Source: Bradyrhizobium erythrophlei (GTDB taxonomy: Bacteria; Pseudomonadota; Alphaproteobacteria; Rhizobiales; Xanthobacteraceae). Taken from it: DNA of 64,000 nt. The translations under genes and the position numbers were made by a program. This document shows, in pieces, positions 8,056 through 15,986 of this stretch. Each line of letters starts with the position of its first letter. Positions within the stretch are counted from its first letter, which is position 1. The notes under the pieces were generated by a model. It made no database searches. It was given only the letters and a program-made list of their open reading frames with translations, and was not told where the DNA came from. The stretch lies in NCBI RefSeq assembly GCF_900142985.1, contig NZ_LT670849.1:6340501-6404500 (forward strand). Reading direction: 5' to 3'.

Positions 8056-8439
8056 ATGACGCGCATGAAGTTTCTGAGCTATGCCTATCGGTTCGCTTCC
8101 AACTTCCTGTTCCTGATACTGGTCTATTACACTCTCAACTTCCTGGACAAATATAACCAGCGCGCCGTCGTGGCGATCATGGTGCTGATCTACAGCGCGA
8201 TGCGCGCGGCGTCTGCGTTGCGCTCGTTCTATTTCTATCAGCGCATCGAACGGCTGGAGGTTGAAGCACGCCGTCTCGCGGCCGCGGCAGGAGAGGGGCA
8301 TTCCGCCGCATCCCAGCGCAAGCTCGTGGTCAACGAGGTTTCGAGGCTGCGCCATGCGGGCGAGATGAATGCGTATATCGATTTGCTGTTTCTCGCGCTG
8401 ATCGTACTGCTTTGCGTGTCGAAGATCGTCACGAACTAA
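8056..8439 (+). CDS. Membrane protein with two TM segments and a central helix, hypothetical
   Basis: 127 residues from ATG 8056; ATG 8065 is an alternative. N-terminal hydrophobic segments (FASNFLFLILVYYTLNFL; AVVAIMVLIYSAMRA) are followed by a charged helical middle (YQRIERLEVEARRLAAAA) and a C-terminal hydrophobic segment (YIDLLFLALIVLLCVSKIV). The charged middle probably faces the cytoplasm as a coiled coil. No family recognised. Its stop abuts the convergent deacetylase stop at 8436, with a 4-bp overlap. Confidence 0.65.
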   Translation: MTRMKFLSYAYRFASNFLFLILVYYTLNFLDKYNQRAVVAIMVLIYSAMRAASALRSFYFYQRIERLEVEARRLAAAAGEGHSAASQRKLVVNEVSRLRHAGEMNAYIDLLFLALIVLLCVSKIVTN

Positions 8440-9767
8440 ACGCGCCGCTTCCTGACCTGAACCAGCCGCTTGACCGGGCCGCGGCGCGTTGTCGTCGCAG
8501 CTCGTGTCTTTTGTCTCGACGTTTGCGCTTCGCCGCGACGGGTTTGACGGTCGGACGCATGCGCAAGCCGAGCCTGCCGGCCATTGGTCAGTGCAAGGCG
8601 CCGCGCTTCGCGCCGGGACAGGCGTCTGCTGGGCCCGGGCGCCGCGGAGGCGGTCTTGTGGACATGGCGCGACATGGCTGCGCCATGAAGGGCAACATCA
8701 AGGCCGCCTTCGATCTCGAACAGGCTCGAGGCCGGCGCGGCCAGCGTGACGGTCGCGTTTCCAGGCACAACTTCCGACGGGTCAGGCCAGGGCACGCGAG
8801 TCGGTGCGGCCTGGCCCAGCAGGGGTGACTCCTCGGCCGAATCGAAGCCGGCGCGCGACGGCACGGGAAGGCTGCCGACATGGACAAAGACGAAGTTCGG
8901 CACCTGCGGCCATTGAGCGATCGAGTCGGGCGCGGGGTGGAACAGCCACTGCTGCGGCTCTGTCGGCGTTGCCGGCCGCTCCGCGGTCGCCGGCACCACG
9001 TGCACGATGCGATAGCCGCGCGCTTTCAGCGTCTGGAGAATCCGCGGCAGCGCGGCAACCGTGCGCGCCTGGATGTCGTGAAGCAGCAGGATGCCCTTTC
9101 CCTTGGCCTCGAGCCGGCTGACGGCGAGATCATAGACACGTGCAGACGAAATATGCCGCCAGTCGTCGGCGAGAAAATCGGCGCTCCAGGTCTGAATGCC
9201 CTGTTCGGCAAGGTAGTCCTCGACATTGTCGGCGCGCAGAAGTCCGGGAATCCGGAAAAACGGCGCCAGCGCATCGGCATTGTCGCCGAGAGCGGCTTTC
9301 GTTGATGCGATACCGTCCTCGATCTCCTGCCTGGCGCGATCGGTCGCCATGCGATTCATGCTCAACGGGTGAGTCTGAGTGTGCGTGCCGATGGTGTGGC
9401 CCGCGGCCAGCAGCTTGCGCACGCCTTCCGGATTGGCGCGCGCCTGGCCACCAATGGTGAAGAAGGTCGCCTTCACGCACTCATCGGCGAGAATATCCAA
9501 AACCTTGTTGCTGTTCTTCGGCAGCGGCCCGTCGTCGAATGTCAGCACCACCTCGTGGTCGGCCAGCGGCAGCGTTTCCGGATACTGCATGGTGCCAATG
9601 CGCGGATGCTGGCGCGGATCGACCACCAGCGTCCGGGACACGCCGAGCGCGTTGGGATTGCCGGGGCAATCGGCAGCGAGCGCCGCATGGGCAGCAAAAC
9701 CACCGAGCACGGCCAAAGCCAAAGCAGCCTGCCGCCACCACCGAACGCCACGCCACGCCTCACTCAT
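8436..9767 (-). CDS. Polysaccharide deacetylase family protein with basic C-terminal tail
   Basis: 443 residues from ATG 9767 (CGGAAG about 8 nt upstream; earlier starts at 9788 or 9848 are possible). A signal/anchor segment (ALALAVLGGFAAHAALA) precedes the NodB-homology domain. Motif 1 is LTFDDGP (residues 76-81), with the catalytic Asp pair, and motif 2 is HTQTH (129-133), the metal-binding histidines. A FFRIPG motif and an LLHDI motif follow. These enzymes remove N- or O-acetyl groups from chitin-like, peptidoglycan or exopolysaccharide substrates outside the membrane. The last 130 residues are low-complexity and Arg/Ala-rich. It sits 96 bp downstream of a paralogue. Confidence 0.85.
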   Translation of the reverse strand: MSEAWRGVRWWRQAALALAVLGGFAAHAALAADCPGNPNALGVSRTLVVDPRQHPRIGTMQYPETLPLADHEVVLTFDDGPLPKNSNKVLDILADECVKATFFTIGGQARANPEGVRKLLAAGHTIGTHTQTHPLSMNRMATDRARQEIEDGIASTKAALGDNADALAPFFRIPGLLRADNVEDYLAEQGIQTWSADFLADDWRHISSARVYDLAVSRLEAKGKGILLLHDIQARTVAALPRILQTLKARGYRIVHVVPATAERPATPTEPQQWLFHPAPDSIAQWPQVPNFVFVHVGSLPVPSRAGFDSAEESPLLGQAAPTRVPWPDPSEVVPGNATVTLAAPASSLFEIEGGLDVALHGAAMSRHVHKTASAAPGPSRRLSRREARRLALTNGRQARLAHASDRQTRRGEAQTSRQKTRAATTTRRGPVKRLVQVRKRRV

Positions 9768-9863
9768 AAAATAGCTTCCGTCACTCATGCCAAACCGATC
9801 ATGCCACGCTGGAATGTGAATGCGGCCTGAATTGCCAGACGTCCACACCTGTTTTTCGGGGGC

Positions 9864-10739
9864 TTAGTGCCCGCCGGCCGCCGCAGCTCTGGCCGGTTTG
9901 ACGTGAACGATGTGATAGCCGTTGTCGCGGAGATACCGCAAGAAGGCCGGCAGCATCGCGGCCGTTTGAGCCTTGGTGTCGTGGAAAAGAATAATGCCCT
10001 TGCCGGCGGCAGCAAGGCGCTCGCTAATCAGCTGCAATTCCTGCTTCGGCGTCATCCTGTTCCAGTCGCTAGCCCAAAGATCGGCGCCGAACACGACAAT
10101 TCCGCGCGATTGCAGCAGGTCGAGCGTTGCCGGCGTCGATTCGAAGCCGGGGAAACGGAAAAACGGTGCGATCGGGGTCGCTGTTCCCCGCAACGCCGAT
10201 TCGACCGCCGAAATGCCATGATCGATCTCAGCGATCGCAGCTGCCGGCTTGATCCGCTTCAGGCTTGGATGCGACCAGGTGTGCGTCCCGATGGTGTGGC
10301 CCTCGGATGCGATCCGGCGCGCCAGTTCCGGATGCGCAGAAGCGTTCCTGCCGATCAGAAAGAAGGTGGCGTGAACGCATTCCCGGGCGAGTGCGGCGAG
10401 CACCCGTGACGTGGTAGCGGGCCAGGGGCCATCGTCGAAGGTCAGAACGACCTCGTGATCGGCAAGTGGCAGCGTTTCGGAGAAGCTCTTTAGCCCCACC
10501 CGCGGCGTCGTGGCGGCATCGAGGCCGAGAATGCGCGAGGTGCCAAGGCTGCCTGCACGCGGGCACGGCCCGTCAGGCGCGCTCGCAGCGTGGGCGGCGC
10601 CGGTCAAAGCGGGCCAGATCAACGCCAGCCCGACCAGCACAGCCGACGGCGAGATATTCGCCTGACGGCATCGGTCTAGCCACGATGAATTGCAGCGCTG
10701 CATGAGCAGAAACCTCGATAGCCTTGGAATGCCAGCCAA
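9864..10739 (-). CDS. Polysaccharide deacetylase family protein
   Basis: 291 residues from 10739, or 279 from ATG 10703. An N-terminal hydrophobic segment (SAVLVGLALIWPALTGAAHA) targets it to the periplasm. The NodB domain has LTFDDGP (residues 99-105) and HTWSH (153-157), then FFRFPG and IILFHDT. It shares long blocks with the next gene downstream (SETLPLADHEVVLTFDDGP; ATFF.IG; GHTIGTHT), so the pair is a tandem duplication. This copy lacks the basic tail. Substrate unknown. Confidence 0.85.
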   Translation of the reverse strand: MAGIPRLSRFLLMQRCNSSWLDRCRQANISPSAVLVGLALIWPALTGAAHAASAPDGPCPRAGSLGTSRILGLDAATTPRVGLKSFSETLPLADHEVVLTFDDGPWPATTSRVLAALARECVHATFFLIGRNASAHPELARRIASEGHTIGTHTWSHPSLKRIKPAAAIAEIDHGISAVESALRGTATPIAPFFRFPGFESTPATLDLLQSRGIVVFGADLWASDWNRMTPKQELQLISERLAAAGKGIILFHDTKAQTAAMLPAFLRYLRDNGYHIVHVKPARAAAAGGH

Positions 10740-10857
10740 ACCGAAGGAGAAAAAGTATCGTTAATCGAACCTTAACGCGGATCGGCGATCATCTCATGTC
10801 AACGGGCCGATGCCGTGTGCTTTTGACGGCCCGCAATGCACGCGAGATGAGGCGAGA

Positions 10858-11196
10858 ATGCAACGTCTTCGGCTGAAAGCGGATGGACGCATTGTCGAGT
10901 TGAGGGACGGGCAGGAGTTTCCGCTCGCGCCTTTCATGGAGACGTCAGCGCCCACGGTCGTTTCCGAGGCAGCGCTTGCTGTGCCGCGTGGCGTAGAAGC
11001 ACCCCCGACGGTGCGTGACCTTCGCCGCCGGGTCCGTTTGACCCAGTTGGAATTCGCAAGCCGCCTCGGCGTTCCCGTCGAGACGATCCGCAATTGGGAG
11101 CAGGGCAAGCGCATGCCGCGCGGACCGGCCCGCGCGCTGCTGGCCGTGATCGCGCACGCACCCGACGCCGTGTTCTCGGCGCTCGCCAAGCCCTGA
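10858..11196 (+). CDS. XRE-type helix-turn-helix regulator, orphan antitoxin-like
   Basis: 112 residues from ATG 10858; an earlier ATG at 10810 would add 16 residues. The N-terminal part (RLRLKADGRIVELRDGQEFPL) is followed by PTVRDLRRRVRLTQLEFASRLG and VPVETIRNWEQGKRMPRGPA, a classic XRE HTH like those of HigA/MqsA-type antitoxins. No RelE/HigB-type toxin lies on either side: the upstream gene is a divergent deacetylase and the downstream gene is a convergent membrane protein. It probably acts as a stand-alone DNA-binding regulator. Confidence 0.75.
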   Translation: MQRLRLKADGRIVELRDGQEFPLAPFMETSAPTVVSEAALAVPRGVEAPPTVRDLRRRVRLTQLEFASRLGVPVETIRNWEQGKRMPRGPARALLAVIAHAPDAVFSALAKP

Positions 11197-11211
11197 CTTT
11201 CGCTTCAGACG

Positions 11212-11889
11212 TCAGCTTCCCATCGCCCGCCAGGCGTTGGAGGCAAATTGTCTCCGCCAGGTGACGATCACGACCGCCGCCGTTGTAGCGAACAAGACCC
11301 AGGGGCTGACAAACCAGCCGAGATAGCCGAGCGCGAAAAAGAACGCGCGCTGTCCGCGGTTGAAATGCCGTCCCGCCGTCTCGAACATTCGCGTGGTCCG
11401 GATCACATGCGCTTCGGCCTGCGGCGTATCGCGCTGCGACGCCGGTGGCATCGCGCCAAGCAGGATGGCCACGTAGTTGAACAGCCGATAAGCCCAGGCG
11501 AATTTGAAAAACGCGTAGATGAAGATCAGAATCAGCCCGACGCATTTGATCTCCCACAGCGCCGGCGAGGGGCTCATATCGATCGGAAGCGTTTGCAACA
11601 CGGCGAGCGCATCGTTGGTCGAGCGCAGCAACGCCAGCGCACCACCGACCGCGATAAGGCTGGAAGAGGCGAAAAAGGCCGTTCCGTTCTGCAAGGAGGC
11701 CATGATCTGCATATCGACCATTCGGGCCTCGCGGTCGAGCAAGCGGCGGATCCACACCTCGCGATAGACATGCATGCGAGCCGAAAGGCTGTCGCGCCCG
11801 TAAGCGCTGCGTTCGAGGGTGTAGGCATAGACCGCCCATTCGAGGGCGAAAAACCCGGCCGCCAGGATATCGACGAGATAGTCGCGCAT
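11212..11889 (-). CDS. DUF599 family membrane protein
   Basis: 225 residues, typical of DUF599. Four hydrophobic segments are visible: LVDILAAGFFALEWAVYAY near the N-terminus, FFASSSLIAVGGALALL, CVGLILIFIYAFFKFAWAY, and FVSPWVLFATTAAVVIVTW at the end. The conserved R.W...L..R...MVD.Q and NGTAFFASS region and the FNRGQRAFFFALGYLGWFVSP block match the family. Function unknown; inner membrane. Confidence 0.8.
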   Translation of the reverse strand: MRDYLVDILAAGFFALEWAVYAYTLERSAYGRDSLSARMHVYREVWIRRLLDREARMVDMQIMASLQNGTAFFASSSLIAVGGALALLRSTNDALAVLQTLPIDMSPSPALWEIKCVGLILIFIYAFFKFAWAYRLFNYVAILLGAMPPASQRDTPQAEAHVIRTTRMFETAGRHFNRGQRAFFFALGYLGWFVSPWVLFATTAAVVIVTWRRQFASNAWRAMGS

Positions 11890-11925
11890 GCGTGGTCCCT
11901 GTTGAGGTCCGCGGATGCTGCCATG

Positions 11926-12045
11926 CTAGCGGCCCGATTCCAACATTCGCATCCCTTCGCCGCGGGCTTATTTGCGAATGTTGGAGTCAAAGGACATTCG
12001 CTATTCGAACTTGCCGCTAGGTGGCTAGCGAATGCCAAATCCACG
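11926..12045. repeat. Paired-hairpin repeat, recombined/deleted copy (E1)
   Basis: Hairpin 1: CTAGCGGCCC (11926-11935), GATTCCAACATTCGCA (11936-11951), loop, TGCGAATGTTGGAGTC (11973-11988), bulge AAA, then only GGAC (11992-11995) of the right outer arm. The sequence then passes directly into ATTCGC of what should be hairpin 2's left inner arm. Its right arm AGCGAATGCCAAATCC is at 12027-12042. The missing part is the end of hairpin 1, the spacer and the start of hairpin 2, as if deleted across the shared GAC/GGAC. It lies between the divergent DUF599 and GST genes. Confidence 0.75.
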
Positions 12046-12120
12046 CCGCGAGATTGACGGCGGCAACGGGCGGTGGTTTTTGAGGTTGTCTTGAACACGC
12101 ATCCCCGAGGATAGACCGAG

Positions 12121-12777
12121 ATGACCCTGAAGCTCGTGATCGGCAACAAGAACTATTCATCGTGGTCAATGCGGCCGTGGCTCGCGCTTCGCGCCAACGA
12201 TATCCCGTTCGAGGAGATTTTCATTCCGCTCTATACGGGCGCGGCGGACAAGCAACGTATTCTCGACTTCTCGCATGCGGGCAAGGTGCCCATCCTGGTC
12301 GATGGCGAGGTCACGGTATGGGATTCGCTTGCGATCATCGAATACGTCGCCGAGCGTTTCCCGGAAAAGCGGCTCTGGCCCGAACATCCAGCCCACCGCG
12401 CGCACGCGCGGGCGGTTTCGGCCGAGATGCATTCGGGCTTTGCGGCGCTCCGCAATGAATGCGGCATGAACCTGCATCGGCCGGTGCGCGCGATCGAGTT
12501 GTCGGAGGATGCGCGCGCCAACATCGCACGCATCGAAGAGATCTGGGCCGATTGCCGCAAGCGCTATGGCCGGTCCGGGCCGTTTCTGTTCGGCCGCTTT
12601 GGCGCTGCGGATGCGATGTTCGCGCCGGTGGTCCATCGCTTTCGCACGTACGCGGTCGCGGTGAGCGAAGAGACGCAACGCTACATGGACGCGATGATGG
12701 CGTTGCCCGCGTTTGCCGAATGGACCAAGGCGGGCCTCGCCGAGACGATCGTCATCGAGAAGTTCGAAACCGCCTGA
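12121..12777 (+). CDS. Glutathione S-transferase family protein
   Basis: 218 residues from ATG 12121. An N-terminal thioredoxin-fold domain starts LKLVIGNKNYSSWSMRPWLAL, with Ser in the SSWSMR motif where GSTs activate glutathione. It continues through AGKVPILVDG with the cis-Pro and WDSLAIIEYVAE with the glutathione-binding Ser. The all-helical C-terminal domain follows (FGRFGAADAMFAPVVHRF). This soluble cytosolic GST subgroup often uses unknown electrophiles. It is transcribed away from DUF599; the repeat E1 lies in its upstream region. Confidence 0.85.
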   Translation: MTLKLVIGNKNYSSWSMRPWLALRANDIPFEEIFIPLYTGAADKQRILDFSHAGKVPILVDGEVTVWDSLAIIEYVAERFPEKRLWPEHPAHRAHARAVSAEMHSGFAALRNECGMNLHRPVRAIELSEDARANIARIEEIWADCRKRYGRSGPFLFGRFGAADAMFAPVVHRFRTYAVAVSEETQRYMDAMMALPAFAEWTKAGLAETIVIEKFETA

Positions 12778-12931
12778 TTTTCTCGAATCATTTCTGTCCG
12801 GAGAAAACAAGCGCGCGAGCGGGGCTGACTTCCCGGTTCCACGGGAACCCGTGGTATTCATATTTATACTTTTAACGAAACTGTTTGCACCTGCGAGCGT
12901 TAGGAGGGCTGAAGCTGTTTGTTGGGGGTTG

Positions 12932-13135
12932 ATGATGGTCGGAAGGGCGTATCTGTCGCGTCAAATGACGGCGCTGTTGAATTTCGCGCGCCAAACGAAC
13001 AACCCCGAACTATCAGCCTTGTTGGTGCAAAAGGCCGCCCGCCTCAAGTCGCAGGCCGACGAGATCACCCCGCCCGAGGACATCGGTCCGAGGCCGCCCG
13101 ATGTGGAGCCGGCACCGCCGTTTCGCAGGGGGTGA
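12932..13135 (+). CDS. Small hypothetical protein
   Basis: 67 residues from ATG 12932, or 66 from ATG 12935; a GGGGG tract lies 4-7 nt upstream. The body MTALLNFARQTNNPELSALL and VQKAARLKSQADEI is helical, and the tail is proline-rich (PRPPDVEPAPPFRRG). The gene is preceded by an AT-rich stretch (ATTCATATTTATAC, about 12855-12870) that may hold its promoter. No family recognised. Confidence 0.5.
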   Translation: MMVGRAYLSRQMTALLNFARQTNNPELSALLVQKAARLKSQADEITPPEDIGPRPPDVEPAPPFRRG

Positions 13136-13316
13136 TCCGTCGGCATTGTTGCGTCCCATGTGATGGATTTGTGATGCCGGCCGAAGCGGACCGGAGATTC
13201 AAAACCCCCGACTTCAAAACGGTCTTGAGGGCTGAACTCGCGGCTTGACCTCGCCATGCAAAAGCAGTCTGAATCTGGAACCGACGTCGTTCAATTTACC
13301 CAAAAGGGGTTCGACC

Positions 13317-13685
13317 ATGGGAATTCTCGATTCGCTGGAAAATTCGCCCGCCTTCAAGAGCGCGCTAGGGCAGCTGGGAGGCGCCGTTCTACCGGCTGTG
13401 CTCAGCGAGGTGCTGGGCAGCGGTAGCCAGGGCGGATTATCCGCGATCGTAGCCAAGTTGCAGCAGGCTGGTCTTGGCGATCAGGTGAAATCCTGGCTCG
13501 GTAACGGACAGAATCTGCCGATCACCGCGCAGCAACTGCAAGAAGTGCTGGGTAGCGACGCGGTCAGGCAGCTCGCAGCCAAGTACAACATTCCCGTCGA
13601 CCAGATCACCCAGATCCTGGCGCATCAGATCCCGAACGCCGTCGACAAGGCGAGCCCCGACGGCAAGCTGCCGCACAGCGCCTGA
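13317..13685 (+). CDS. YidB family (DUF937-type) protein
   Basis: 122 residues from ATG 13317, preceded by AAAAGGGG. The N-terminal segment (LGQLGGAVLPAVLSEVL) is followed by a Gly/Ser-rich GSGSQGGLSAIVAKLQQAGLG, then WLGNGQNLPITAQQLQEVLG and LAAKYNIPVDQITQILAHQIP. This is the YidB signature. Role unknown; often found as a single small gene. Two consecutive terminators follow, indicating a highly insulated transcript. Confidence 0.8.
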   Translation: MGILDSLENSPAFKSALGQLGGAVLPAVLSEVLGSGSQGGLSAIVAKLQQAGLGDQVKSWLGNGQNLPITAQQLQEVLGSDAVRQLAAKYNIPVDQITQILAHQIPNAVDKASPDGKLPHSA

Positions 13686-13708
13686 ATTCGAAGAACAGCG
13701 CCTGACCG

Positions 13709-13740
13709 CCGCCGGGCTGCAACGCCCGGCGGTATTATTT
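13709..13740 (+). terminator. First terminator after yidB-like gene
   Basis: CCGCCGGGC (13709-13717) pairs with GCCCGGCGG (13724-13732), loop TGCAAC, followed by TATTATTT. Confidence 0.85.
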
Positions 13741-13746
13741 GCCCGC

Positions 13747-13777
13747 CCGCACCTCTGGTTCCCAGGTGCGGTTTTTT
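13747..13777 (+). terminator. Second terminator after yidB-like gene
   Basis: CCGCACCT (13747-13754) pairs with AGGTGCGG (13764-13771) and is followed by TTTTTT. It sits just behind the first terminator. Confidence 0.85.
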
Positions 13778-13986
13778 GTGCCCATGGAACCCGTCAATCG
13801 GGCGGCCGCCACACCCGTTACCGGCAATTTATCTAACTGAAAATCCTGCAAAATCGTCGTATTTGCCATGTCCGTATCGCGCTGGCCAAAAAGTGAAACA
13901 GCGTGCTATAAAGTCGCAGTTTTCAGTCAGCCAAAGCAGCGGGGACAAACGCAGAAGCTGACGAATTTGCGTAATGGAGATGGGCG

Positions 13987-14178
13987 TTGACACATAAGTA
14001 CAGGGTTGGAGAGACGGTCTATTTTACTGCCAGCAACGTCGCGCGTCCGGCCGCGAGCGGAACTTACGAAGTGATCCGCCTGCTTCCGACCGACGGAGAC
14101 GACTGCCAGTACCGGATCAAGAGCTCCACTGAAGTGTTCGAGCGGGTTGCCAAGGAAAGCCAGCTCGCGATTTCCTGA
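13987..14178 (+). CDS. Small conserved-type hypothetical protein
   Basis: 63 residues from TTG 13987; GGAG lies about 8 nt upstream and no in-frame ATG or GTG is nearby. The sequence THKYRVGETVYFTASN then GTYEVIRLLPTDGDDCQYRI and ERVAKESQL reads as a small beta-barrel (SH3-like) fold. Near-identical small proteins occur in many Bradyrhizobium genomes, by my recollection, with unknown function. A hairpin follows at 14190-14220. Confidence 0.65.
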   Translation: MTHKYRVGETVYFTASNVARPAASGTYEVIRLLPTDGDDCQYRIKSSTEVFERVAKESQLAIS

Positions 14179-14189
14179 TCGGATGCATC

Positions 14190-14220
14190 GGCGGTGAAGC
14201 GGTTTTGCGCTTCACCCGCC
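14190..14220 (+). terminator. Hairpin terminator after the 63-residue gene
   Basis: GGCGGTGAAGCG pairs with CGCTTCACCCGCC, with one bulged C, around a short GTTTTG-type loop. It is followed by GTCAAAAG without a clear T-run. It lies 12 bp after the stop codon. Confidence 0.5.
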
Positions 14221-14399
14221 GTCAAAAGGCCCCGTTCGCTGAAGTAGGTTGCTGACTACGCCGGTGCGGCGCGTTGGAAGCTGCATGCGGCTGCATGGCG
14301 GTACGCGTGCGTTTCCGAAAATATCTCGCGCAAGGCGTATGTCTTGTGAGAGGAGCTTGCTTCGCAAGCCTGCACATGACGATGCACCTTTGCTGCGCC

Positions 14400-14459
14400 G
14401 GTGGAGGGGATTTGACATTCGCTACTGACCTAGCCGCAAATTCGGAAAGCGACCGCTAG
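14400..14459. repeat. Paired-hairpin repeat remnant (E2)
   Basis: The left arm GTGGAGGGGATTTGACATTC then GCT (14401-14423) matches hairpin 2 of the full elements. The right arm is reduced to AGCGA (14448-14452) joined directly to CCGCTAG (14453-14459), so the inner arm's right half is deleted. It ends 12 bp before the next gene's ATG. Confidence 0.65.
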
Positions 14460-14471
14460 GGGATATCGCGC

Positions 14472-15446
14472 ATGAACTGGGCCTGGGCCAACACACTCGA
14501 CCAGCTGTGGCGTACGCCCACATTTCCGATGTGGCTCACATTGGCCGCGGCGGGATTTTTCGCCGTCATCGTGCTCATCACCTTGCTGCGGGCGGAAAAG
14601 TCGGTGGCGAATGGGGCGCTGACCGTCATCACGCTGTTGGCCGTCGGGATCGCCCTCGCTGCGACGATTCGGGGTTTCGGTTTGAGCAGCACCGGCACCA
14701 CCGAAGACAGTGCGCCTTCGACGACGAGCGTGGCCAGCACACCGGCACTCTCTTGCGTAGACGACCTGGCAGGCGAGGCGGTTTTGACTGCCTGCGAAAA
14801 GGCCGTGTTTGGTTCCCCGGAGGCAACCGCGGCGGCACTGTCCTACGCCGCGCGCCAGATCACCCTCCTGACCGCTTATGGCGACGTGGTCGCGGCGAAC
14901 AAGCGCATGACGCCGGCTCTCGAGGCGCTGCGTCGCGCCGTGGAGCACGACCGCTACGGGCTGATGGCCGAGGTGCTGGTGGCCCGTGACCATTGCACGC
15001 CGTCGGATTGCGCCGCGTTCAGATCCCTGATCGACCGCAGCCGCATCGCCGCGAATATCGAGGAACGGACCTACGAGGCGATGATCGCGCGATATTCGCC
15101 GCTCTGGAATGCACCGCCGGCAGCAGCGTCGGCGGTAGCGGCGATCCCGCCGCTCATTCCTGGCGTGCCAACGGGCAGGCCGACCAATGCGGAATTTCCG
15201 AGCGCCTCCTCGACGCCGCCTGTCAGTATCATGACGGCGGAGCCCTCAACCGCATCGGCGTCGCGTCAGCCCGCGACGGTGGCAACGACGCCCGCGCCAT
15301 CGCCGAAACCGACGCCGCCGGCAACGCCAGCCGTGTCGGCGGCCAAGAAGCAGTCGGCCGCGCCAAAGGCGGCAGCCCATACGCCGCCGCCGGCACCGGC
15401 CACGTCGCTGGCGCCGACGGCAGCGCCGGCGGCTTCCTCGGATTGA
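14472..15446 (+). CDS. Membrane protein with long Ala/Pro/Thr-rich tail, hypothetical
   Basis: 324 residues from ATG 14472. Two TM segments (PMWLTLAAAGFFAVIVLITLL; ALTVITLLAVGIALAATI) precede a soluble part with SCVDDLAGEAVLTACEKAVF and VLVARDHCTPSDCAAFRSLI. Its four cysteines probably form periplasmic disulfides. The C-terminal 120 residues are low-complexity Ala/Pro/Thr/Ser. A similar architecture occurs in many Bradyrhizobium genomes next to DUF1489, by my recollection. Function unknown. Confidence 0.65.
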   Translation: MNWAWANTLDQLWRTPTFPMWLTLAAAGFFAVIVLITLLRAEKSVANGALTVITLLAVGIALAATIRGFGLSSTGTTEDSAPSTTSVASTPALSCVDDLAGEAVLTACEKAVFGSPEATAAALSYAARQITLLTAYGDVVAANKRMTPALEALRRAVEHDRYGLMAEVLVARDHCTPSDCAAFRSLIDRSRIAANIEERTYEAMIARYSPLWNAPPAAASAVAAIPPLIPGVPTGRPTNAEFPSASSTPPVSIMTAEPSTASASRQPATVATTPAPSPKPTPPATPAVSAAKKQSAAPKAAAHTPPPAPATSLAPTAAPAASSD

Positions 15447-15463
15447 TCCCCGCTATTATCAGC

Positions 15464-15520
15464 GGACCTGACATTCGCTTGACGAGCCTGCGGCCAAGCC
15501 GATAGCGAATATCAAATTCC
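15464..15520. repeat. Paired-hairpin repeat remnant (E3)
   Basis: GGACCTGACATTCGCTT (15464-15480) faces ATAGCGAATATCAAATTCC (15502-15520). The inner arms still pair at most positions with several mismatches, and the CTAG ends are lost. It lies between the membrane-protein gene and the DUF1489 gene. Confidence 0.6.
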
Positions 15521-15541
15521 AATCTTTGAACTTAGGCAAAA

Positions 15542-15982
15542 ATGCCGCTTCATCTCATCAAGCTTTGCGTCGGCTGCGATTCCGTGAAGGACCTGAAAGA
15601 CTGGGTCGCCGAACGGATGAAGGCCGCCAAAAAGAAGGGCCAGCCGGCCCACCATGTCCACGTGACGCGGATAACCCCCAAGCGCGTCGAGGAGATCCTT
15701 GCCGGCGGTTCGCTCTATTGGGTGATTCGCGGCGAAATCGCCGCGCGCGAAAAACTGATCGGCATCGAGCCGTTTCGGGACAAGGACGGCATCGGCCGGT
15801 GCCGGCTCGTGATGCAGCCGAAGATCATTCCGGTTTCGCCGCGTCCGATGCGGCCGTTCCAGGGATGGCGGTATTTTGACATGAACAGCGCGCCGCCCGA
15901 TCTCACGAAGTCGGCGGCATCAGGCGTTGCCGCGATGCCCGAACCAATGCGCCGCGAATTGCGCGATCTCGGACTGCTCTAA
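15542..15982 (+). CDS. DUF1489 family protein
   Basis: 146 residues from ATG 15542, the full family length. Recognisable blocks are MPLHLIKLCVGCDSVKDLKDW, HVTRITPKRVEEILAGGSLYW, and LVMQPKIIPVSPRPMRPFQGWRY split here as PKIIPVSPRPMRPFQGWRYF. DUF1489 is an alphaproteobacterial cytosolic family of unknown role. It is convergent with panC, with only 4 bp between stops. Confidence 0.85.
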   Translation: MPLHLIKLCVGCDSVKDLKDWVAERMKAAKKKGQPAHHVHVTRITPKRVEEILAGGSLYWVIRGEIAAREKLIGIEPFRDKDGIGRCRLVMQPKIIPVSPRPMRPFQGWRYFDMNSAPPDLTKSAASGVAAMPEPMRRELRDLGLL

Positions 15983-15986
15983 CTCT

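Noticed and set aside
12833..12870. GGAAC-type -35 element of an EcfG general-stress promoter upstream of the gene at 12932
   Set aside because: GGAAC is present but no CGTT-type -10 is found at 16-18 bp, so the match is incomplete.
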